A DNA stretch of 32,096 nt. Source: JBOGWP01 sp050693875 (GTDB taxonomy: Bacteria > Actinomycetota > CADDZG01 > JAHWKV01 > JBOGWP01). The stretch lies in the NCBI GenBank assembly GCA_050693875.1, contig JBOGWP010000084.1, forward strand, positions 1 through 32,096, written 5' to 3'. Below, one piece after another: positions 24,524 to 32,096 of this stretch. The number at the start of each line of letters is the position of its first letter. The first letter of the stretch is position 1. The position numbers and the translations under genes are program-made. Under the pieces are notes generated by a model. That model did no database searches. It had not been told where the DNA came from and worked only from the letters and a program-made list of their open reading frames with translations.

Positions 24524-26238
24524 GGGGAGGACTGCGCCTCGCCGCCGAGGCCACCGGCGAGTGGAGCTGGTCCATCGACGGAGCACCGGCCCGGCGCCGC
24601 GCCCCGGCCCGTCCCCAGACGCTCGTGCTTCCCATCGACGGAGCACCGGCCCGGCGCCGCGCCCCGGCCCATCCCCAGACGCTCGTGCTTCCTATCGACG
24701 GAGCACCGGCCCGGCGCCGCGCCCCGGCCCATCCCCAGACGCTCGTGCTTCCGTTCGACCGAGCAAGGCCCCCGGACGCAGCCCCGCCGGCCCTCCCCAG
24801 CACGGTTGTGAACGAGTCCGGGGCCCGCGGCTCCGGCCTTCGTAACGGCCTCCGGCTCGTACTCCGGGCTGCGATTGCCGTCTATTCGGCGGGCATCCTG
24901 GGCTTCGTCTGGCTCACGCGTGACCTGACCTTCGCCACGCTTGCCCGCGACCCGCTCTTCGCCGGCTATTCCATCGCGGTCGTCTGCTACGTGCTCGGTC
25001 GCTTTGTCGGCGCCCTCTTCTACCGGCCGGTTCCCGACCGGGGTCACCGGCCCACGGTCTCGATCATCGTCCCCGCCTTCAACGAAGAGGACGGGATCAT
25101 CGGCACGATCAGCTCGTGCTTCGAAGCCGACTACCCCACCCGGCTCGTCGAGGTGATCGCCGTCAACGACGGATCGACCGACCGCACCTGGCAGCGGATC
25201 CTCGAAGCCAAGCGGCGGTGGCCGCAGCTCTACGCGATCGACCTCGGTCGCAACTACGGAAAGCGCGGGGCGATGGCCGAGGGGATCCGACGGGCGCACG
25301 GGGAGATCCTCTGCTTCGTCGACTCCGACTCCTATCTGGCACGAGATGCCCTCGTCAACATGGTGCAGCCCTTCGCCGACGCGCGGATCGGTGCCGTCGT
25401 GGGGCATGCCGACGTTCGCAACCGGACGGCGAACTGGATCACGAAGATGCAGCAGGTCCGGTACTTCTCGGCGTTCCGGGTGATCAAGGGCACCGAGTCG
25501 GTCCTCTCTGGGACGGTGACCTGCGCGTCCGGATGCTGCGCAGCCTACCGCAAGTCGGTGATCGAGCCGCTGCTCCCGTCCTGGGAGTTCCAGACCTTCC
25601 TCGGGCTCCCCGCCACCTTTGGGGACGATCGTGCGCTCACGAACATGATCCTGCGCACGCACCGCGTGGTGTACCAGGCGACCGCCCGCGCCGAGACGGT
25701 CGCGCCGACGACCCTGCGGGTGTTCTTCCGCCAGCAGCTGCGCTGGAAGAAGTCGTGGCTGCGCGAGTCGCTGTACGTGGTGCGCGCCTTCTGGAGGAAG
25801 AATCCGCTCGCAGCACTCTTCACCTACGCCTCGATCGCATTCCCCTTCATGGCCCCCTGGGTCGTCGTCCACGCCGTGGCCGGCAGGTTTTTCGGAGGCA
25901 GCCTGGGACAGCTGTGGTTCTACCTGATCGGCACCTACGCCATGGCCGTGCTGTATTCGATGTACTACGCGTTCAAGCGCCACGACGGGCTCTGGCATCA
26001 CGGCCTCACCTTCGTGGCCCTCTACATGGGCGTCCTCGTATTCCAGACCTACTGGGGAATCCTCACGATGCGCGACACGCGCTGGGGGACGCGGGCCTCG
26101 ACCGTCGAGCACCGCGAGATCGACAAGGCCCTGATCACCGCGCTCGAGCCCGAAGCGGAGCGCCACGAGATCATCGAGCTGCCGGCTGCGGAGGTTCGCT
26201 CCCTGCGGGCGGCCGAACTGCTGCGCCTGCCGGCGTGA
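24520..26238 (+). CDS. Processive family 2 glycosyltransferase (hyaluronan/chitin-synthase-like)
   Basis: A 572-residue membrane synthase with GTGA overlap to the dehydrogenase. Residues 1-105 are a Pro/Arg/Ala-rich cytoplasmic extension built mostly from a 60-bp tandem repeat. Two helices follow (RAAIAVYSAGILGFVW; YSIAVVCYVLGRFVGALF), then the GT2 domain: VSIIVPAFNEEDG, VIAVNDGSTD, CFVDSDSYL, SGTVTCASGCCAAYRKS, FGDDRALTNM and QQLRWKKSW at about 405. C-terminal helices (ALFTYASIAFPFMAPWVVV and more) form the export pore. The GDDRALTN and QQLRW-K-S-W-RES context is that of hyaluronan synthase and NodC rather than cellulose synthase. It probably polymerises and exports an amino-sugar polymer. 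Confidence 0.88.
   Translation: MRGGLRLAAEATGEWSWSIDGAPARRRAPARPQTLVLPIDGAPARRRAPAHPQTLVLPIDGAPARRRAPAHPQTLVLPFDRARPPDAAPPALPSTVVNESGARGSGLRNGLRLVLRAAIAVYSAGILGFVWLTRDLTFATLARDPLFAGYSIAVVCYVLGRFVGALFYRPVPDRGHRPTVSIIVPAFNEEDGIIGTISSCFEADYPTRLVEVIAVNDGSTDRTWQRILEAKRRWPQLYAIDLGRNYGKRGAMAEGIRRAHGEILCFVDSDSYLARDALVNMVQPFADARIGAVVGHADVRNRTANWITKMQQVRYFSAFRVIKGTESVLSGTVTCASGCCAAYRKSVIEPLLPSWEFQTFLGLPATFGDDRALTNMILRTHRVVYQATARAETVAPTTLRVFFRQQLRWKKSWLRESLYVVRAFWRKNPLAALFTYASIAFPFMAPWVVVHAVAGRFFGGSLGQLWFYLIGTYAMAVLYSMYYAFKRHDGLWHHGLTFVALYMGVLVFQTYWGILTMRDTRWGTRASTVEHREIDKALITALEPEAERHEIIELPAAEVRSLRAAELLRLPA
24571..24810 (+). repeat. 60-bp in-frame tandem repeat, 3 copies plus a degenerate fourth
   Basis: Copies at 24571-24630, 24631-24690 and 24691-24750 are nearly identical (unit core ATCGACGGAGCACCGGCCCG); 24751-24810 is a diverged fourth. 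The period is exactly 60 bases, so each adds a 20-residue peptide of the form IDGAPARRRAPA-HPQTLVL to the synthase N-terminus without breaking the frame. The near identity of three copies shows recent expansion or recent homogenisation. Confidence 0.93.
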
Positions 26239-27371
26239 CCGCAGGCCTCACGATCCTTCCCGGTGGACGCGCGGACGGCAATCGCCGCCCGGCTCGGCCC
26301 TCGCAGTCCGGCTCGTCCCGGAAGGGGCGGCGGCTTTCGGTGGAGCGGCGATTGCGGCGCAGAGGCCACCGGTTCCGCCTGTCGCAGACCGCGGCCGGGC
26401 TGCTTGCCATCCCGTTGTCGCTGGGTCCCTTCGCCGCCTACCTCGGGCTGACGCCGGAGGGGCGACTCGTCGCCGACCGGGCACAGATCCTCGTGGTTCC
26501 ACCCCGGCTCCCGTCGATCACCGATTCGCAACGGGCTGCCGGCGCCGCGTTCCCGCCTTACCGAGACGGCGTCGCGGTGCTCGCCTACCACGGGATCGGA
26601 TCGAAGCCCGACGGCGAAGGTGGCTATGTGGTCTCGCCGGCACGGTTCGGCGAGCACCTCGCCATGCTGCGCGCCGCCGGCTTGCACACCGTAACCGCAT
26701 CGGAGGTCGCCGAGGCGTTTGCCGGCAAGCGGCCGCTCCCCTCGAAGGCGCTGCTCATCACGTTCGACGACGGCCGCGCCGACGCGATGCTCTTTGCCGA
26801 CCCGCTGCTCCGGCGCGCCCGGATGCGGGCGACCATGTTCGTGATCACCCGAGCCGCCGGCAACCACGGGGTCTGGTACGCCTCGTGGGAGCGCCTGGAG
26901 GGGTACGCGGCCTCGGGCCGATGGGACCTGCAGTCGCACACCGCCTCCTCGCACCGGCTGCGGCCGACTCCCGATGGAACGCTGCCCGCCCTCACCAGCC
27001 TCGCGCCCGGTGAGTCGCTCGACGCTTACCGCGCCCGGGTCCGAGCCGACCTCGGCGAAGCGGCCGCCGATATCCGCCGCCACACCGGACGGACGCCGGT
27101 CGCGCTCGCGTATCCCTTCGGGGCGTACGGGGCCGATCGCACCAACGATCCACGCGTCCGCCGGGTCCTCCGCGAGGAGGTGGCCCGCCGCTACCGGCTG
27201 GCGTTTCACCAGGACGAGCAGGAGGGCGTGCCGCTGGCCGCGTGTCGCGGCGACCTCCTCGGGATGCGCCGGGTCGAGGTGGGCGACTGGACGGGAACGC
27301 AGCTGCTCTCCCGCATCGCCCGATCTGCGAAGAACTTCGATCCGCCGGCGTCGTGCCCGGAGGTTGCGTGA
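26235..27371 (+). CDS. Membrane-anchored polysaccharide deacetylase (NodB/PgaB-like)
   Basis: A 378-residue protein starting at GTG 26235 (GTGA overlap with the synthase). A basic N-terminus and a single helix (AAGLLAIPLSLGPFAAYLGL, near residues 55-75) anchor it with the enzyme outside. The carbohydrate esterase 4 domain shows VAVLAYHGIG, the catalytic/metal aspartates in LITFDDGRADA (Asp178, Asp179), DLQSHTASSH with His235 and His240, and ALAYPFGAYG. The two histidines are separated by four residues, as in PgaB/IcaB-type poly-GlcNAc deacetylases, not three as in NodB. It likely removes acetyl groups from the polymer made by the preceding synthase. Its TGA overlaps the glmS ATG. Confidence 0.88.
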   Translation: MTAGLTILPGGRADGNRRPARPSQSGSSRKGRRLSVERRLRRRGHRFRLSQTAAGLLAIPLSLGPFAAYLGLTPEGRLVADRAQILVVPPRLPSITDSQRAAGAAFPPYRDGVAVLAYHGIGSKPDGEGGYVVSPARFGEHLAMLRAAGLHTVTASEVAEAFAGKRPLPSKALLITFDDGRADAMLFADPLLRRARMRATMFVITRAAGNHGVWYASWERLEGYAASGRWDLQSHTASSHRLRPTPDGTLPALTSLAPGESLDAYRARVRADLGEAAADIRRHTGRTPVALAYPFGAYGADRTNDPRVRRVLREEVARRYRLAFHQDEQEGVPLAACRGDLLGMRRVEVGDWTGTQLLSRIARSAKNFDPPASCPEVA

Positions 27372-29200
27372 TGTGCGGCATCGTGGGCGTCACCGGCGAC
27401 GAGTCGGCGCTCGCGCTGCTGCTCGACGCGCTCGGCCGCCTCGAATACCGGGGGTATGACTCTGCGGGCGTCGTCCTCCATGACGGGAAGGGGCTGTGGC
27501 GGCGCCGCCGGAAGGGGAGGATCAGCACGCTGGCCTCCGAGCTCGGCGATCCTCCGGTCGCCTCGGCAGGCATCGGGCACACGAGGTGGGCCACGCACGG
27601 CGAACCGTCGGAGCGCAACGCCCACCCCCATCTCGACTGCGCCGGGCGCTTGGCGCTGGTGCACAACGGCATCGTGGAGAACCATCGGGAGCTGCGTGCC
27701 TCGCTCGAGCGGAGGGGGCATGCCTTCCACTCCGAGACCGACAGCGAAGTGCTCGTGCACGTCATCGAAGACCACCTCGCCGGGGGCACGTCGCTGCTGG
27801 ACTCGGTGCGTGCCGCCCTGCGACGAGCCGAGGGCTCGCTGGCGATCGTGGTCGTGCACGCCGCGGATCCCGGCCTCATCGTGGCGGCGCGCCGGGGATC
27901 GCCGCTCGTGATCGGTCGCACCGCTTTCGCCGCACTGGTCGCGTCGGACCTGCCGGCCCTGCTTCCAACGACTCGCGAGCTGTACGCGCTTGGGGACGAC
28001 CAGGTGGCGGAGCTGCGGCCGGGGCGGCTGCGCGTCACCACGCTCAGCGGCGAGGAGGTTGCGCCCGACCGGCGCGGCATCGGCTGGGACGTCGATGCCG
28101 TCGAGCTCGGGGCGTTCCCCGACTACATGCTCAAGGAGATCCACGAGCAGCCGAAGGCCGTCGCGGCGACGCTCGGCGGGCGCCGGCGGAGCGATGCGGG
28201 GCTGGTGCCCGGCATCCCTCACTCCCTGTCCCATCCGCGGACGCTGCGGCGCATCGTCCTCGTCGGGTGCGGGACCAGCCTGCACGCCGCCCTCGCGGCG
28301 CGGCCCGCCTTCGAGGAGTGGGCGGGGCTGTCGGTGGAGTGCGAGCTTGCCTCGGAGTTCCGGTACCGGCGAGTCCCGCCCCACAGAGCGACGCTGGTCG
28401 CCGGCATCAGCCAGTCGGGCGAGACCGTCGACACCATGTATGCACTGCGTGCGGCGAGGGAGCTCGGCCTCCCCACCCTCTCGCTCACCAACGTGCCGGG
28501 CTCGGCGCTCACCCGCGAGGCCGATGCGGTGCTGCTCACGAGGGCCGGCCCCGAGATGGGCGTTGCAGCCACCAAGACCCACGTGGCGCAGGTGGTGGCG
28601 CTCCAGAGCCTGGCGCTCAGCCTGGCCGCGGCGCGGGGCGCGCTGTCTTCCGGCCGGGTCGCCGAGCTGGCCTTGGCGCTCCGCGGCCTTCCGGTCGCCA
28701 TCGAGCGAGCGCTCGACGCGGAGGACGCGATCGCGGCCCTCGCTCGCCGACTGGCTTCGGTGCGCGACGTGTTCTTCCTCGGACGCGGTCCCGGGCATGC
28801 AGTCGCCCTCGAGGGGGCGCTGAAGCTGAAGGAGATCGCCTACGTTCGTGCCGAGGCGTACGCCGCTGGGGAGATGAAGCACGGGCCGATCGCGCTGATC
28901 GAGCCCGGGGTCGTGGTGGTGGGCATCGGGGGGACCGGGGAGCTCCGGGCGAAGATGCTCTCCAACCTGGCGGAGATGAAGGCTCGAGGGGCGACCGTGA
29001 TCCTCGTCACCGCCGACCACGACGGCGGAGGCGTCGCCGACGAGGTGCTCCGGGTGCCGGCGTTGCCCGAGGGAGCCGACCTTCTCCGTCCGGTGCTCGA
29101 CGTCGTCCCGCTGCAGCTCCTCGCCTACTACATCGCCAAGGAGCTCGGGCGCGACGTCGACAAGCCCAGAAACCTCGCCAAGACGGTCACCGTCGAGTGA
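27371..29200 (+). CDS. glmS: Glutamine-fructose-6-phosphate aminotransferase
   Basis: A 609-residue GlmS, exactly the usual length. It makes glucosamine-6-phosphate from fructose-6-phosphate and glutamine, the first step to UDP-GlcNAc. The N-terminal glutaminase starts with the catalytic Cys2 (MCGIVGV), followed by LEYRGYDSAG, GHTRWATHG and LVHNGIVEN. Two SIS sugar-isomerase domains follow: VGCGTSLHAA, ISQSGETVDT, VAATKTHVAQ and LGRGPGHAVALEGALKLKEIAY, with AEGELKHGP-like AAGEMKHGPIAL and a C-terminal DKPRNLAKTVTVE. The ATG overlaps the deacetylase stop (TGATG) and has GGAGG upstream. Placement last in this operon suggests a dedicated precursor supply; it may or may not be the only glmS. Confidence 0.95.
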   Translation: MCGIVGVTGDESALALLLDALGRLEYRGYDSAGVVLHDGKGLWRRRRKGRISTLASELGDPPVASAGIGHTRWATHGEPSERNAHPHLDCAGRLALVHNGIVENHRELRASLERRGHAFHSETDSEVLVHVIEDHLAGGTSLLDSVRAALRRAEGSLAIVVVHAADPGLIVAARRGSPLVIGRTAFAALVASDLPALLPTTRELYALGDDQVAELRPGRLRVTTLSGEEVAPDRRGIGWDVDAVELGAFPDYMLKEIHEQPKAVAATLGGRRRSDAGLVPGIPHSLSHPRTLRRIVLVGCGTSLHAALAARPAFEEWAGLSVECELASEFRYRRVPPHRATLVAGISQSGETVDTMYALRAARELGLPTLSLTNVPGSALTREADAVLLTRAGPEMGVAATKTHVAQVVALQSLALSLAAARGALSSGRVAELALALRGLPVAIERALDAEDAIAALARRLASVRDVFFLGRGPGHAVALEGALKLKEIAYVRAEAYAAGEMKHGPIALIEPGVVVVGIGGTGELRAKMLSNLAEMKARGATVILVTADHDGGGVADEVLRVPALPEGADLLRPVLDVVPLQLLAYYIAKELGRDVDKPRNLAKTVTVE

Positions 29201-29213
29201 TGTCCGAGGCGAC

Positions 29214-29888
29214 TCAGCCGGACGCCTCGGAGGCGAGCCGGGACCACGGCGCGAGGAATCGGCGCAGGCCCATGATGGCGACATTGGTCATGGCCGCCAA
29301 TGCGATCGATCCGGCGGCACCGACGAAGATGGCGGTCGGGAATGCCTGCTCGAGCCCGTCGAGGATGAATGCTCCGAGTCCGGCCCGGTCGATGAGCGCG
29401 GTGAGGGTGACGAGGCCGATCGTGGTGACGGTGGCGACGCGGATCCCCGACACGATCGCCGGCATCGCCACCGGCAGCTCGACGCGGCGCAGCACGGCAC
29501 CGCGTCCCATGCCCGACCCCAGCGCCGCCTCCTTCACCTCCGCGCCGACGGCATCCAGTCCGGCCACGATGCGGCGGACCAGGATGAGCACCACGTAGCT
29601 CGCCAGGCCGAGCAGGGCCGTGAGGGACGTCGGCCCGGTGAATGGAACGAGCAGCGCGAGCAAGGCGAGGCTGGGGATCAGCGACAGAAGCCCCCCCAGC
29701 CAGCGGAGAGGCGCGGCGGCGCGGCGATACCGGTGCGTGAAGATGCCGAGGGGCAGGGCGATGACGGTCCCCACGCCAACGGCGGCCACCGTCAGGCCGA
29801 GGTGCTCGACCGCGCGGATCACGATCTGGTCGACATGCGACGCCACCCACGCCCGGTCCAGCAACGCCCCGGCCTGCGCCAGGATCAC
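29214..29888 (-). CDS. ABC transporter permease (OpuCB/ProW-like)
   Basis: A 224-residue inner-membrane permease of the betaine/choline/osmoprotectant type. Five or six helices are visible, with HLGLTVAAVGVGTVIALPLGI near the start and the intact ATPase-docking loop EAALGSGMGRGAVLRRVELPVAMP. The GTG start at 29888 overlaps the stop of the ATPase gene (GTGA), so they are translated together. The gene ends 13 bases from the convergent glmS stop. No substrate-binding protein is seen in the window. Likely substrates are glycine betaine, choline or similar compatible solutes, by family only. Confidence 0.85.
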   Translation of the reverse strand: MILAQAGALLDRAWVASHVDQIVIRAVEHLGLTVAAVGVGTVIALPLGIFTHRYRRAAAPLRWLGGLLSLIPSLALLALLVPFTGPTSLTALLGLASYVVLILVRRIVAGLDAVGAEVKEAALGSGMGRGAVLRRVELPVAMPAIVSGIRVATVTTIGLVTLTALIDRAGLGAFILDGLEQAFPTAIFVGAAGSIALAAMTNVAIMGLRRFLAPWSRLASEASG

Positions 29889-30997
29889 GTCACGATCTCC
29901 TCGGCGATCCGGTCGAGGCTCAGGACGCCCAGATAGCGGCCCTCCTCGTCGACCACCGCGGCGACCTGGGTGCGAGAGGACACCAGCGATTCGAGCGCCT
30001 CCCGCAGCGTGTCCCTTGGCGTGATGTGCGCGCGGAAGGGGCGCGCTTCGATGTCGGCGACGACCCGTGCCCCGTCGATCGATGCCTCGTCGATCCATCC
30101 AAGCAGGCGGCCCTCGGCGACGACGCTGATCCACTCCTGACTGGAGGCGCGCATCCTCGTGCGCGCATCTGCGATCCGTGCCGAAGGAGCCACGGCCGGA
30201 GCGTCCTCGATCCCGACCTCTTCGACGGTGATGAGCGCCAGACGCTTGAGGCCTCGCTCGGGGCCGATGAAGGAATCGACGAACTCGCTGCCCGGGTTTC
30301 GGAGGATCTCGTTCGCGGTGCCGACCCGTTCGAGCACCCCACGATTCAGGATGGCGATCCGGCTCCCCATCCTTATTGCGTCGTCGATGCCACCGGTGGC
30401 GTACACCACGGCCTTGCCGAGCTGGCTCTGAAGGTCGAGGAACTGATCCTGAAGAATCGTTTGCATCGGGGAGGCAACGTCGGCGAACGGCTCGTCCATC
30501 AGCACCACCGGTGGGTCGGCGGCCAACGCGCGTGCGATCCCGACCCGCACGCGCTCGTCTGGGGCCAGCTCTGAGGGATACCGGGCCAGCCCCTCACGGT
30601 CGAGGCCGAGGACGTCGGCGAGCTCGAGCACCCGCAGGCGGATCTGGCGGCCGTCCCAGCCGAGCAGCTCGGGCACCGTCCCGATGTTGGCCGCGACGCT
30701 GCGATGCGGGAGCAACCCCACGCGACGGATCACATAGCCGATCCGGCGCCGCAGCCGGATGGGATCCTCCTCGACGATGCTCCTGCCGGCGATCTCGACG
30801 GTGCCGGACGTGGGCTCGACCAGCCGGTTGATGAGCTTGAGGACGGTCGACCTGCCCGCGCCGTGGGGGCCGGCGAGCGCGAGGACCTCACCCGCCTCCA
30901 CGTCGAGCGACAGATCCTGGACGGCGAAGGTCTGGGACCGTGGAAATCTCTTGGAGACTTCCCGAAGCGAGATCATGGCCTCGGCCACCGAGCTCAT
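29885..30997 (-). CDS. OpuCA-like ABC ATPase with degenerate catalytic motifs, CBS domains
   Basis: A 370-residue open frame with the fold and order of ProV/OpuCA: nucleotide-binding domain (about 8-245) and two C-terminal CBS domains (about 260-368), which sense ionic strength or c-di-AMP in relatives. The usual Walker A GPSGSGKST reads GPHGAGRST with Arg49 in place of the lysine. The Q-loop GYVIQ reads GYVIR (Arg91). The signature LSGGQ reads LAPDE (144-148). The switch-histidine motif THDID reads TGGID (Gly202). Walker B (VVLMDEPF, Asp168/Glu169) is kept. The gene is not frameshifted and GC-rich third positions persist. It may be an inactive, regulatory or very slow ATPase, or a recently inactivated one. 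Confidence 0.87.
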   Translation of the reverse strand: MSSVAEAMISLREVSKRFPRSQTFAVQDLSLDVEAGEVLALAGPHGAGRSTVLKLINRLVEPTSGTVEIAGRSIVEEDPIRLRRRIGYVIRRVGLLPHRSVAANIGTVPELLGWDGRQIRLRVLELADVLGLDREGLARYPSELAPDERVRVGIARALAADPPVVLMDEPFADVASPMQTILQDQFLDLQSQLGKAVVYATGGIDDAIRMGSRIAILNRGVLERVGTANEILRNPGSEFVDSFIGPERGLKRLALITVEEVGIEDAPAVAPSARIADARTRMRASSQEWISVVAEGRLLGWIDEASIDGARVVADIEARPFRAHITPRDTLREALESLVSSRTQVAAVVDEEGRYLGVLSLDRIAEEIVT

Positions 30998-31156
30998 CCT
31001 ATGCCGGCAGCTCGCGAACCCTCCGGAACCTCCCCACTCATGCCGGGCCTTGTCGGGGCGTCTCCAGGCCCCGGCGTGTCAGCGCACGACTGGGAAGGGC
31101 GCGGTTACCGTCCCTGACCAGCCCCTTATCGGAGCGACGCTCTCCGGACTGGCCTC
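30998..31156. other. Intergenic gap without recognised sites
   Basis: About 160 bases separate the end of the Ig-like gene from the ABC ATPase start, both on the minus strand. It should hold the ATPase promoter and the Ig-like gene terminator; I see no clear hairpin with a T-tract and no convincing -35/-10 pair. Confidence 0.3.
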
Positions 31157-32096
31157 CTACTTCTTCTTGACGAGGTTGAGGCCGTTGGCGTCCTTGTCGA
31201 CGATGTTCCCGGGCGAGTTCAGGTAGGTGACGAACGCGTAATGGAAGGTTGTCGGGTTGGGCTTGGGCTTGCCGACAATGCTGTTCGCCTCGTACTTCAC
31301 GGACACGATGAATTGCTGCCCTGCCGAGGCCCCGGTGACCTGAATGGTCGGTTGGGTGCTCGTTCCGCCGACCGTTCCCAGCGAGCTGTTCGTGCAGTCG
31401 GCGTTGAAGAGCCGCACCTGGTCCTGGAGCACCCCGAAGTAGTACTGGCTCTCGCCCCCGCTGAGTACGGTCGTCGTGATGTCCTGAGCGATGCCGATCG
31501 TGAAGGTTGAGGAAGGGGCCGTCACCTTGCTGTAGTAGAAGAACACCCCCGGGGCGACGCTACTGATCTTGTTCCTCTTCACGAGGTAGTCGATCTGGTT
31601 GATGTCGCCGGCGGTCCCGTTGAGGTAGTCCTGGCAGGTCGTCTGCGTCGGGGCGATCTTCCCCGTGGGCTGCAGCACCGTCACCTGTTCGTCGTTGCAC
31701 CCGCTCGAGACCCCGTTGTTGTTCCCGTCACCGTCGTAGCTGGCGGTCCATCGCCACGTCCCCACCTTGTCGGTCACGAATCCGCCGGTGGTTGAGTAGG
31801 TCCCGCTCCCGCTGACGTTTATGTCCTGCGTGAATCGGGGGGTGCCGGAGCAGGTGGGCTGGTCAGGGTCGTACAGATTGAAGGTGATCTTGCCTCCGGC
31901 GTTGGTCGTCGCCCCCGAGAGGGTCGCGCTGTCGTTGAGAGTGACGCCGATGAAACCGCCCTGGCTCGGGGTGGTGGCGATGGTGGGGCTGTTCTTGTCC
32001 ACCACCACCTGCTCGGTGGTGCAGTCCGAGGTGGCGCCGTTGTTGTTGGCGTCCCCGGAGTAGACCGCCTGGAAGGAGTAGGTCCCGGCGGCGTTG
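31157..32096 (-). CDS. C-terminal part of a secreted Ig-like repeat protein (partial)
   Basis: The frame is open to the window edge, so the start and signal peptide lie outside. About 313 residues are visible. The upstream part has Ig-like/Big repeats with a recurring end motif: YSGDANNNGATSDCTTEQVVV at the edge and YDGDGNNNGVSSGCNDEQVTV about 100 residues later. Each repeat carries one conserved Cys before the last strand. A different C-terminal domain of about 180 residues follows (TCQDYLNGTAG, KISSVAPGVFFYYSKVTAPS, FTIGIAQDITTTVLSGG) and ends in a lysine triplet, LVKKK. There is no LPxTG or membrane helix at the C-terminus. Probably an extracellular adhesin-like protein. Codon usage looks somewhat less GC-rich than in the neighbours. 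Confidence 0.8.
   Translation of the reverse strand, partial: NAAGTYSFQAVYSGDANNNGATSDCTTEQVVVDKNSPTIATTPSQGGFIGVTLNDSATLSGATTNAGGKITFNLYDPDQPTCSGTPRFTQDINVSGSGTYSTTGGFVTDKVGTWRWTASYDGDGNNNGVSSGCNDEQVTVLQPTGKIAPTQTTCQDYLNGTAGDINQIDYLVKRNKISSVAPGVFFYYSKVTAPSSTFTIGIAQDITTTVLSGGESQYYFGVLQDQVRLFNADCTNSSLGTVGGTSTQPTIQVTGASAGQQFIVSVKYEANSIVGKPKPNPTTFHYAFVTYLNSPGNIVDKDANGLNLVKKK

Noticed and set aside
24571..24810. Regularly spaced repeats that might be a CRISPR array
   Set aside because: The 60-bp units are directly adjacent with no unique spacers, lie in frame inside the glycosyltransferase gene, and no cas gene is present.
1..32096. tRNA, rRNA, transposase, integrase or phage genes
   Set aside because: No cloverleaf-like, ribosomal RNA, transposase or integrase motif was seen on either strand, although short RNAs could be missed by eye.

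Overview
This is a very G+C-rich window (roughly 70% by eye) with GC-dominated third codon positions, many GTG starts and tight GTGA/ATGA gene overlaps. SepF, a mycobacterial-order LigD (polymerase, phosphoesterase, ligase), an RpoD-like sigma factor and an LPxTG-type surface protein all point to an Actinomycetota genome. It is probably an uncultivated or environmental lineage; I cannot place it below phylum.

Layout. 1-1.2 kb (minus): a LysE-type exporter and a DinB-like protein, both frameshifted. 1.2-2.2 kb (plus): an unrecognised 333-aa protein. 2.2-4.9 kb (minus): two sodium/proton antiporters, NhaA and a CPA2-type exchanger. 5.0-6.2 kb (minus): a broken, DHH-like protein with three shifts and a stop. 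6.3-10.6 kb (plus): LigD, an RpoD-family sigma factor, SepF. 10.6-13.7 kb (minus): the tail of an ABC-2 permease, two overlapping CooC/MinD-like ATPases and a DJ-1/PfpI protein. The front of the permease is replaced by a short repeat array (13.69-13.95 kb). 14.1-16.0 kb (plus): two HtrA-like serine proteases in tandem. 16.1-19.9 kb: a sugar-binding-type lipoprotein overlapping a histidine kinase, with a convergent LuxR-type response regulator. 20.2-22.3 kb (minus): a secreted DUF11 protein with an internal LPVTG segment and a DUF5808-like tail. 22.6 kb: a small Cys-rich protein.

23.1-29.2 kb (plus) is a tightly coupled four-gene unit: a nucleotide-sugar dehydrogenase, a hyaluronan/chitin-synthase-like glycosyltransferase with a 60-bp tandem repeat in its N-terminus, a membrane-anchored polysaccharide deacetylase and GlmS. 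It reads as a self-contained route from fructose-6-phosphate to an amino-sugar/uronate extracellular polysaccharide. 29.2-31.0 kb (minus) holds an OpuC-like permease and its ATPase partner. The ATPase keeps the fold, Walker B and CBS domains but has lost the Walker A lysine, Q-loop glutamine, signature motif and switch histidine. 31.2 kb to the end (minus): the C-terminal part of a secreted Ig-like repeat protein.

The signals I rate highest are the catalytically degenerate ABC ATPase, the polysaccharide cluster with its repeat-expanded synthase, the paired CooC-like ATPases beside a truncated permease, and the hairpin/repeat array that truncates it. No phage, transposase, CRISPR array, rRNA or tRNA was recognised. 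Several broken genes are repaired by adding one base to a GGG/CCC run, so sequencing error must be excluded before calling them pseudogenes.
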